A stretch of 64,000 nucleotides of DNA, taken from Galeopsis tetrahit. Lineage: Eukaryota > Streptophyta > Magnoliopsida > Lamiales > Lamiaceae. The notes under the pieces were generated by a model. It was not told the DNA's origin. It worked only from the letters and a program-made list of their open reading frames with translations, and made no database searches. Made by a program: the position numbers and the translations under genes. The stretch spans positions 31,177,881 to 31,241,880 of the forward strand of contig OY776131.1 of NCBI GenBank assembly GCA_963675135.1, in the 5' to 3' direction. Below are positions 55,651 to 64,000 of this stretch, in pieces; the stretch's first letter is position 1; each line of letters begins with the position of its first letter.

Positions 55651-56063
55651 TAATGACAGACTCGGGCTACTACAACATTTTGTTCATCAAACAACATTTT
55701 GTTCATTTCGACAGTAGGATGTGTATGTTTACAATATAAACATAGGTTGATTATTCGGGTGGAATTTACACGTTTTTGATGCACATGTGAAACACATTTT
55801 GATTGTGGTTTCATTGATTTGTTAGTTGATTATGATTGTTTTGGTCAAAATAAGAGAAAGGTGGTGTTTTGTCGGTTTTATAGAAAAAACGAAGAATTTT
55901 GGGAGCAAAACACCTACCAAATTTCACTGGACCAAAGAGAGGATTGCACCATTGGATCCGTCTTGAAAAATGGGATAGGCTGGAAAAAAGAATCGAGTCA
56001 ATCAGAAGTCGGAAGCTCAAGATACGGAGGGACGAAGACGAAGGACGAAACCACATTTACGAA

Positions 56064-56360
56064 GTTATGGCCCGACCGGGCGGCCAAGCCTTGCCCCATG
56101 TCCCAAGTCGAAGATTAGGCCTGGCCGGGCGGCATCACTTGCCCGGTCGGGCGGTTGAGCCATTTATTCCCCCCCACTTACGAAGTTTTGGCCCGGCCGG
56201 ACGGCATCACTCGCCCGGTCGGGCGGCCGAGTCCACCATCCAAGCGCCCATTTACAAAACTTCCGCCCGTCCGGGCGACATCACCCGCCCGACCGGGCCA
56301 TCCCCTGTCCAAGCCATTTCACTCGCCCGGCCGGGCCACTTTCCCACCCGGCCGGGCCAG
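56064..56360. repeat. GC-rich palindrome cluster in the LTR
   Basis: Nine copies of GCCCGRYCGGGC or one-base variants within 300 bp, irregularly spaced. Each is self-complementary and rich in CG and CCGG. It is the most GC-rich part of the window outside the ERF gene. Confidence 0.9.
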
Positions 56361-56444
56361 TTCCAAACTCGGTGCTTTTAGTGAAATTTCGCCATTTTCG
56401 AGGGACTTAAGTGCAAAAATTACCCCCAAACCCTACCCCAACAC

Positions 56445-56452
56445 TATAAAAT
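56445..56452 (+). promoter_or_regulatory. TATA box of the Athila LTR
   Basis: TATAAAAT in the context ACACTATAAAATACCC, following the GC-rich cluster, where a U3 promoter would lie. Confidence 0.6.
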
Positions 56453-57839
56453 ACCCAATTTCTTGAAATTCAAAGACATTACCCCCTTTCTCAAGAACTC
56501 TTACACATACAAGCAGACACTTGGAGGTAATCAACATCATCTTCTTCAATTCTTCACCAAATTGAGCAAGGAGGCCACTAATAGCTTTGGAATTTCATTC
56601 CCCATTATCCATTAGTCTAAACTTTCTCTATCTTTCACTTTTTATTTGCTTTTATCATTAATTTTGCTTTAATTTGATTATGTTGTTGATTGGCTAGAAC
56701 ACTTTTGGTTCTAGGGCCATGTAAATACTCTTGATGAAGTTTATGAATTAATATTTTGCTTAATTGGTGTTTGTGTGGCTTAATCATATTTGAATGTTTG
56801 ATTTTTATTGCAAAGCATGTCATTAGTGTACAATAGTGATGTGTTAATCTTGATTAATTGAAATTGGATTGAGAAATCTCTTTTGATTGATTGAGTGCAA
56901 ATATTCGACCTAACATATTGTGAAATCGAGAGATGATCAATGATTAGGAAGGTATGTGATGATCCTAGGGGCTTAATTGGGCTATGTGATGCAATTTAGG
57001 TAGAGATACTAGATTGAATTATGTTTCTCTTGAGTTAGTTGGATTGAAAAGACTTCTAACCCACTTTTTAGTGATCAATCTTATAGGAAAAGTACAAAAC
57101 CACTTAAGTAGATTGTTAATCATAAATGGTGTCATTAGTGTTGCATGTGCCTTGAAAACTCTCTTCTCTTATTTGAGTTTTAATCGTATTTCCTTCGTTT
57201 TCGTGATTTGCCTAAGTTTACTCGATCGATTTTCTTATTACTCTTTGATTGTTTACTTGTGACACATTGGTAGATAATTGGGGGTAATTACAACATTCAA
57301 TTTTTTGATCACCATCTATTTAGAACGTAATCAACAAATTTCACTTTTACACTCCCACTCCATGTGGGATCGACCTTGTATACTTACTCCACTACGATAT
57401 ACACAAGTTTTAATTTAAACACTTTATTTGCTTTCTTTATTCTAAAAAAATCCAAAAATATTTGTGTTTGTTATTTCTTATCTTGTTTACTCACTCTTCT
57501 TTGAAGTGTTGCTTAGATATGGCTTATGATCATGTGAGCTAAGAGGAATCAACAAGAATTGTTACCTCTAGATCCGTAGATTGAAGCTAATTGTCGAAGA
57601 CAAAACGCCGAGAGAAGAAGAAGAGAGTTGGAAGAAATGAATCGAAGGAAAAATCCAATTGTGGAACGAAGAAGACGTCGGTGGAATTGTGGAGCCGAAT
57701 GGGAATGGAGGCAACCGACCACAAAGAGTTTTAAGAGACAACCTTCACTAGAGGGTTGGAGAAAATGTTAATGTGGGAGGAGACAGAAGACCAATGAAGA
57801 ATGAGGAGAATGGTCCACAAAGGGTGTTAAGGGATCATT

Positions 57840-59160
57840 TCCGCCCGATACTAAGGCCGTATGGAGGAGCGGGCCGAGAACCGGTGGATGCTCACAACTT
57901 TTAGTTCAAGCCGACATTGATAGTAATGGTCCAAAACAATCAATTTGGTGGGCTTTCCAAGGAGGATCCTAACCTCCACTTATCTCAATTCCTCGAGATA
58001 AGTGGAACGGTTAAGATCAATCAAGTGCCTCAAGACTACATCCGGTTGCAACTATTCCCATTCTCTCTTTGAGACCGTGCTAAGCAATGGTACATCTCCC
58101 TTGACTTGAGGACCATCGATAATTTGAATGATCTAGTTGATGCATTCTTGATGAAGTATTTCTCTCCGAGCAAAACCATCCAAATTCGAGGGGAAATATC
58201 TTCATTTAGCCAAGATGATGATGATGAATCTCTAGCCGAAGCATGGGAACGATTCAAGGATTTGATTAGAAGTTGTCCACAACACGATTTCTTCCGAGAC
58301 CAACTCATATGCTACTTTTACAATGGAATGGACCACCGAACAAGAGGAATGGTGGATGCTTCGGCGGGAGGAGGATCTTTATTGGGGAAGATTACGAAGG
58401 AAGGTTATGTTCTTTTAGAAGAGATGGCGAAAAATGGAAATCAATGGCCCTTCGAACGAAGGCAAAACCGAAGGATATCTTCTACTCAAGATTCGGAAGA
58501 AATTGCCAATTTATCCAACAAAATGGATAAATTGACCTCTTTGATGACGGCCAAGGCGCCAGTGGAGACGAGCGATTCTCAATACGAGTAGGCCCATTAC
58601 ACGAACAACCAAAAAGACCGAATTCTTAGAGAAAGAGGTTGGGGAGAAAGGCAAAATCGTGAGAACCCTCATCCTCCTAATCCGAACCAATATCACCCCG
58701 GTTTGAGGCATCATGAGAACTTTTCTTATGCCAACCCGAGGAATGCCATTCAACCACCACCGAATTTCAACGTGAGAGACGGTATGATTGTTGAACCTTC
58801 ATCAAAGCCATCCTTAGAAGAGATGTTTGGTTCATTCATGGGGGAAACCAAGAACTATATGGCAAAGACTTGGCAAATACTTGATGAACAAGGAGAAATG
58901 ATAAAGAACGTGGCAAGTAATGTGAAAGCCATTGAGAAGCAAGTGGGCCAACTTGCCAATATCGTGGGAAGTCAACACACTCCAGGGAAATTCCCTTCTA
59001 ACACGGAGCTCAATCCCAAGGAGCAATGCAAAGCTATAAATTTGAGGAGTGGGACAAGCTACGAAGGGCCCAAAATGCCACAAGAGGAGGAAGTGGTAAT
59101 GGCACCCGAGAGTGTTGACAAAAGAAATGGCCAAGAGAAAGAAAAGTAAGAAGAGCAAGT
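57840..59160 (+). pseudogene. Athila-type gypsy gag (one main frame with stops)
   Basis: Reads FGGLSKEDPNLHLSQFLEIS, then QDYIRLQLFPFSL, a TGA at about 58070, RAKQWYISL, FLMKYFSPSKT, and later MDKLTSLM and EKQVGQLANIV. These match the gag of Athila/Tat elements ('F.GL..EDP..HL..F'; 'R.FPFSL...A..W'; 'F...FFP..K'). Stops at 58070, 58591 and 59148 are in the same frame as the rest. It makes the structural capsid in an active element; here it is dead. Confidence 0.88.
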
Positions 59161-60313
59161 GAGGGAAGAAAAAGAGGCAATAGGGGAATAAGAGAAGGAC
59201 GGGGATAAGAAAAATGAAGAAATTATTCCTCCACAAGACAAGGGCAAGAATGTAGTGCCTCTTCCATATCCTCAAAGATTGAAGAAGAAGGCTTTGGATA
59301 ACAAGTTTGCCAAGTTTGTGGAGATGTTCAAGAAAATACACATCAATACCCCATTCGCCGAAACTCTTGAACAAATGCCCCATTACTCCAAGTTCTTGAA
59401 AGAAATCATGTCGAACAAGAGGAAAATGGTGGAGTATGAGACGGTTCACCTAACTGAAGAATGTAGCTCCATAATCCAAGCTAAGCTACCTCCAAAGCTT
59501 AGGGACCCCGGATCATTCACTTTGTCATGCATCATTGGAAATGGAGGTACGTTTAGAGCCTTGTGTGATTTGGGAGCTAACATAAACCTCATGCCCTTAT
59601 CCATCTTCAAGACCCTTGGCTAGGGAGAGCTAACACCGACTACAACGAGCCTTCAATTGGTGGATCGGTCTATGACGTACCCCTTGGGTATAGTAGAGGA
59701 TGTACTAGTCAAAGTTGAGAAGTTCATCTTCCCGGTGGACTTTGTGGTTTTAGATATGGAGGAGGACAAGTACATCCCGTTGATATTGGGGAGACCATTT
59801 TTGGCAACCGGAGGGGCTATCATTGATGTAAGAAAAGGAGAGTTAGAGCTTCAAGTTAACAACGAGAAAGTCTTGTTCAACATTTACAAGACTATAAAGT
59901 TTCGGGATGATGAGGATGAGAGCTTCGAATGCAACATGATCAATAGTGTTCAAGCTTGTGTGGATGAGCATATGGAAAGAAGTAACTCGAAAGATCCACT
60001 TGATTTTTGCATAAGAAATTCTATCACTTCACCCTCTCTTGTTCCATTTTATTTTAACTTTGATGAGTTTAATGATGTGGATTTATTTGATTATATTTTC
60101 TCTCTTGATGTGTCACATGAACTTCCAACCAAAAGTGAGGAGAAATTCATGGAGATACGACGAGAAGCCAAGTTTGGGGGGAGGGGGTTATTGAAGGGTG
60201 TCAAGGATTTCCTAACAAAAATTTTGACACTTGGCCCTCATATTGCTCGTTGGAGGCACCAAAGGATGGAGCTCATGAAGAACCGAAAGCTTAAGAAAAA
60301 GGAAAGAAGCTAG
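59160..60313 (+). pseudogene. Athila-type gypsy linker and protease
   Basis: 59255-59623 gives PLPYPQRLKKKALDNKFAKF and ETLEQMPHYSKFLKEI, then LCDLGANINLMPLSIF, the Athila protease active-site block (D-L-G-A). After a TAG near 59622, the same frame continues at 59657-60313 with MTYPLGIVEDVLVKV and FVVLDMEED...LGRPFLATG. The Asp-containing active site is intact, but the chain is cut by stops. Confidence 0.88.
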
Positions 60314-60393
60314 ATTTGAAACCACTTCCGAATCACTTGAAATATGCATTTCTCGAATAAGGTGACCTCTTTCCGGTTATAGTTTCTTCGCAT

Positions 60394-61460
60394 TTGAATG
60401 ATTTTGAATTGGAAAAATTACTTAGGGTGCTTAGAACTTATAAGTCGGCTATTGGTTGGGATATTTCGGATTTGAAGGGCATTCCATCTCATATTTGCAT
60501 GCATAAAATTAGGCTAGATGAGTCTATTAAGCCTAGAACCCAAGGTCAAAGAAGATTGAATCCCATCATGCAAGAGGTAGTTAGAAAAGAAGTGGTTAGA
60601 TAATAACATAATTTTTACCATTAGTGATAGTGAGTGGGTGAGTCCAACACAAGTGGTACCTCAGAAGGGGGGCATGCCTATCATAACCACCGAAGCCTTA
60701 CAGATACTTGCTACTAGGACCATTGTGGGGTGGAGAGTGTGCATAGACTATCGCATGTTGAACAATGCCACTAGGAAAGATCACTTAACTTTACCTTTTA
60801 TTGATCAAATGCTTGATGGGATGACAAGATACGAGTATTATTGTTTTCTTGATGGTTATTCGGGATACAATCAAATTTTGATTGATCCTAAAGACCAAGA
60901 GAAAATAACTTTTACTTGCCCTTATGGTACTTTCGCTTTTAGACGAATGCCATTTGGATTGTGCAATGCCCCCGCACCTTTCAAAGATGTATGATGGCTA
61001 TATTTCATGGCATGATTGAAAACATAATGGAGGTTTTTATGGATGACTTTTCCGTATTTGGTTATTATTTTGATAGTTGTCTACGTAACCTCTCTTGTGT
61101 TTTGCAAAGATGCATAGATACTAACTTGATGCTCAATTGGAAGAAGTATCACTTCATGGTGAAGGAAGGGATTGTGCTTGGGCACAAGGTTTCGTCTAAG
61201 GGACTTGAGGTGCATAGAGCAAAGATTGTGGCAATTTAGAAGTTACCTCCACCCACCAATGAAAAGGCGGTGAGAAGTTTTCTTGGGCATGCCGAATTTT
61301 ATAGAAAATTCATCAAGGATTTTTCAAAGATAGCAAAGCCCATGTGTTCATTGTTGGAGAAAGGTGACACATTCATTTTTAATGAAGATTATGTGAAGTC
61401 ATTTGAGATATTGAAGGAGACTTTGATCAAGGCTCCCGTATTGGTGACACCCGATTGAAG
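60394..61460 (+). pseudogene. Athila-type gypsy reverse transcriptase (broken)
   Basis: 60394-60603 reads LRTYKSAIGWDISDLKGI and later MHKIRLDES. 60638-60994 carries MLNNATRKDHLTLPFIDQML, then FLDGYSGYNQI, FTCPYGTFAFRRMPFGLCNA. After a frame change near 60975, EVFMDDFSVFG provides the F-x-DD catalytic pair, followed by GHKVSSKGLEV and SFLGHAEFYRKFIKDFSKIA. All RT blocks are recognisable. Stops at 60601 and 61237 and three frame changes inactivate it. Confidence 0.9.
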
Positions 61461-62172
61461 TCAACCTTTTGAAGTCATGTGTGATGCTAGTGACTATGCC
61501 GTTGGAGTGGCTTTGGGTAAAAAAAGAGACAAGCTCTTTCGTGTGATATACTATGCAAGCAAGACCTTGAACCCAACTAAAAGGAATTATACAACAACGG
61601 AGAAGGAGATGCTAGCCGTGGTTTATAGTTTTGACAAGTTTAGAGCATACTTGGTGGGAGCTAAGACCATTGTTTACACGGACCACACGACTCTCAAGTA
61701 TTTGACTGAGAAGAAAGAAGTTAAACCGAGGTTGATATGATGGGTGCTTCTATTGCAAGAATTTGATGTGGAGATTCGAGATCGAAAAGGGTGTGAAAAT
61801 GTGGTGGCGGATCACCTCTCAAGACTTGAGAATGTAGAAGAAAAAGATGTTCAAGTCCCTATCAAGGAGTGGTTTCCCGATGAACAAATCCTTGCCATCA
61901 AGGAAGCATGTCCATGGTTCGCCAACTTTGTGAATTACATAGCCACCGGAACACATCCACCAAATCTCACATTCCATCAAAAGAAGAAGTTTTACCATGA
62001 TGCTAAATTATATGTATGGGATGATCCATTTCTCTTTAGATGGTGCTCGGATATGATTATGAGGAGATGCCTACCCGAAGATGAGTGGAAGAAAGTGATT
62101 GATGAATACCCTTTAAAATATCACATATTATATCAAATGCCATTGAATGTCACACATATTTTATTAGAATAA
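61460..62172 (+). pseudogene. Athila-type gypsy RNase H and start of integrase (truncated)
   Basis: RNase H motifs: CDASDYAVGVALGKK, then TEKEMLAVVYSFDKFR, VYTDHTTLKYL. Then ENVVADHLSRLE and HDAKLYVWDDPFLFRWC, the beginning of the integrase zinc-binding region. Protein similarity ends at about 62150 after IDEYPLKYHI. The integrase core and 3' LTR are missing. In-frame stops are at 61456 and 61738. Confidence 0.88.
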
Positions 62173-62378
62173 AGTTGAAAGTTCGATTATACCTTTTACT
62201 AACTTTATATCATATCTATTTTTTACGTAAATATATATATATATATATTAAATATATGTCACTTTAAATTAGACTACTTATTGTGGATGGAAGGAGTATA
62301 ATTTTGTGTCCAAATCACACTCCACCAAAAATAATCTAAAATTTTACATATTCTGTTTACTTAAAAATAATTTAATGG
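62173..62378. other. AT-rich junction with a MITE-like end
   Basis: Contains an AT run and ATTAGACTACTTATTGTGGATGGAAGGAGTA, resembling a Stowaway-type right end at about 62290-62298. Its partner end is not clear. Confidence 0.4.
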
Positions 62379-62379
62379 T

Positions 62380-62500
62380 GTAGGCTTGAGACTTAGAAGC
62401 GTGTTTCTCTTTAGATCTCAAGTTCGAAACCCGGTGCAAACAATATTGATCCCCGAATTAGTCGTCCGAGGGACCGAATATCGAGATTTCAAAAATATAT
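62380..62500 (+). mobile_element. tRNA-like SINE, second family
   Basis: An A-box-like stretch TGGTGTAGGCTTGAGACTTA and, about 30 bases later, CAAGTTCGAAACCCGG, a good pol III B box (GTTCGAAACC). Downstream tRNA-unrelated sequence follows. It differs from the SINE at 23747. No clear target duplication or tail, so boundaries are approximate. Confidence 0.55.
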
Positions 62501-63055
62501 TGTTACACTAGTTAATAAGATGAATAAAACTTATACTTTGAGAGATTAGAAATGAACTAATCCTGGCATATCTTTTTGTACTCGTGAAGAAGATATCCCT
62601 ACTACTGCAAACCTCTGCCACATTTGGATTTCAACCATTAATTCGCCCAAATAACAAACAACTCAGATGACAGTTAGCAACGGTTTGATTAAAATCATCA
62701 ACATATATTTGTGGTCCTATATATATATATATATATATGTGTGATGATGAGCTGTACGTATGAAATTCAGAGGTGACACATATTTGGACCAACAATATTG
62801 CTAACTTATTAAAACACTGCAGCATCAGAAAATCTTTGCTTTTACTATATTAATGTTGTATGTACCTCACACAAATGCCAAATATATGTAATTATACCTC
62901 ATACAAGATTTATTAATTACCCTAAATTTGTCACATCTATGAATCTAAACTGCAAAAAAAAAACATCTTCTTTTGTCTAGACACACATTCTTTTTGCAGC
63001 TTTGGGTTATGATATGTCCACTTCATGCTTCACAATATCAAATCAACCTAAATTG
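62501..63055. other. AT-rich DNA, no gene seen
   Basis: No frame or repeat recognised apart from an AT run at 62719-62738. Confidence 0.55.
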
Positions 63056-63059
63056 TAAT

Positions 63060-63241
63060 CCCTAATAAGTTGATTTAAAAAAAAATTATTAAATAAAAGA
63101 TATAGTTCAAGTGATGCACGTAAAGTAAGATATAAAGTGAAATGTAAAAATTAAAAAGATATTTGTTAAAAAAGGTATGAAAAGTTTATACACAGACGGA
63201 TCAAAATGATAAAATGAAAATTTATAGGCGAACGGAGGGAG
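63060..63241. mobile_element. Stowaway-like MITE, left-truncated
   Basis: The interior and right end (TTATTAAATAAAAGATATAG ... AAAATTTATAGGCG then AACGGAGGGAG) match the element at 7122-7354. The left inverted end is gone. Confidence 0.75.
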
Positions 63242-63243
63242 TA

Positions 63244-63465
63244 CTTCCTCCGTCTCGCTATAAGTTTTCATAAAATGTGTAGTGAAAAGTTAACTTAGAG
63301 AGATGAAAAAATAGAAGTTAGAGATAGATAAAAAGGAGAAAAAAGAGAAAAAAACGAAGAGATGAGAATGGAGAAAAGTAAAAGATACTGGATCTTACTA
63401 TTTAAGGAAATGAAAACTTATGACGGGACGTTCAAAGAGAAGTTTATGAAGGGACGGGGGAGAAG
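63244..63465. mobile_element. Stowaway-like MITE, 222 bp
   Basis: CTTCCTCCGTCTCGCTATAAG at the left pairs with AAGTTTATGAAGGGACGGGG at the right; TA flanks. It abuts the previous MITE at TA 63242-63243, so the second may have inserted at the first one's edge. Confidence 0.75.
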
Positions 63466-64000
63466 TATATATATTTAGAGCAAGGTTATATAATAATAAG
63501 AGGGATTTTAGTAGCAAATAATTGGTGCATGGTCAATATATGTGTGATGGTCCTATGATTGGGATTTTTTTTTTTGGGAAGATTGGGATTTTTTTTAATA
63601 GTACTATATATCTTCACAATCCCAATTAGCCGCAGAGAGACAGGAATGTCATTTTCTTTAAAATTCTGGTGTTCCTCCATACCAGATAGGGTCATGTTAT
63701 TAGTGATTTGGATTGTGAATTTATTACGTGACTTATAAATAAATGATTTGTCATTTTATTTTTATAAATTTGGATAGGACCTTTTTTTAGTTGACACGTT
63801 AGTGAGGAGTGAGGACCGTATCACTATATGTAAGAAATAAAAGAGAAAAAAAATTATATAAGACGGCTAACACTGTAACACAGTGCTACCAGTATCACTT
63901 TTTAGTAAACTAATATAAAATTTAAAGTAAAATGTATCCATTTTCAAATTTTAAGCTTAAATGAGACATCTCATGTACTTTTTTTTTTTTAAAGGGGATA
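63466..64000. other. AT-rich DNA to window end, no gene seen
   Basis: Low complexity with T and A runs; no gene or complete element recognised. Confidence 0.5.

Larger units (their letters stand above)
55700..57460 (+). repeat. LTR and leader of an Athila-type gypsy element (limits approximate)
   Basis: It precedes the Athila gag on the same strand. It contains a TATA box (56445-56452, CTATAAAATACC), a GC-rich palindrome cluster upstream of it, and at 57358-57400 the phrase CCATGTGGGATCGACCTTG followed by a run leading to ACTCCACTACGATA, which is common near the inner end of Athila/Tat LTRs. A second LTR is absent, so exact borders and the primer site cannot be set. Confidence 0.55.

Noticed and set aside
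58832..59449. 205-codon minus-strand frame
   Set aside because: Antisense of Athila gag; the hydrophobic look comes from lysine and glutamate codons on the sense strand.
62380..62480. Functional tRNA gene
   Set aside because: The B box is good but there is no cloverleaf; it fits a SINE head better.

Overview
This is nuclear DNA from a flowering plant. It is AT-rich and carries Ty1/copia, Ty3/gypsy, L1-type LINE, hAT, Mutator-like, mariner-like and Helitron remnants together with dozens of MITEs. The one plausible host gene belongs to the plant-specific AP2/ERF family. Element content suggests a eudicot, perhaps an asterid, but the species cannot be fixed from the sequence alone. I recognise no tRNA, rRNA or organellar insertion, and no CRISPR array.

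Layout. 1-670: scrap of copia reverse transcriptase fused to an LTR fragment. 1301-6104: a structurally complete but dead copia element on the minus strand, with two LTRs, a 5-bp target duplication, an initiator-Met primer site and a decayed gag-pol. 6660-7354: two Stowaway-like MITEs. 7853-8342 and 16246-16758: two copies of one ~0.5 kb segment flanking a nest made of a gypsy gag fragment whose LTR holds a 449-bp Helitron, then a hAT transposon split by an L1-type LINE. 16.8-28.3 kb: gene-free AT-rich DNA with MITEs, short tandem duplications and a tRNA-derived SINE. 28.3-32.5 kb: two non-autonomous hAT elements and a LINE fragment interrupted by a third hAT. 33.35-35.51 kb: a Mutator-like element with long inverted ends, carrying MITEs, a tandem triplication and a 50-bp retroposed tRNA-like fragment. 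36.0-37.15 kb: probable solo LTR.

The only intact gene is at 39641-40609: an intronless ERF of the cytokinin response factor (CRF) type, with a TATA box, a long CT-rich leader holding a three-codon upstream ORF, and a polyadenylation-type signal. Beyond it, 44.2-64.0 kb is again transposon debris: a LINE, three mariner-like copies (one split by an unclassified 607-bp element), a second LTR, a retro-RNase H fragment, and an Athila-type gypsy element with a GC-palindrome-rich LTR that stops inside integrase. MITEs and a second SINE-like sequence finish the window.

Apart from the CRF gene, every long reading frame is part of a degraded transposable element or is unassigned. The biology here is mostly insertion history: nesting order, target duplications and self-duplication can be read directly in several places. 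The least ordinary object is the 50-bp tRNA-like insertion at 35354-35403, which has a perfect 14-bp target duplication but no 3' part or tail.
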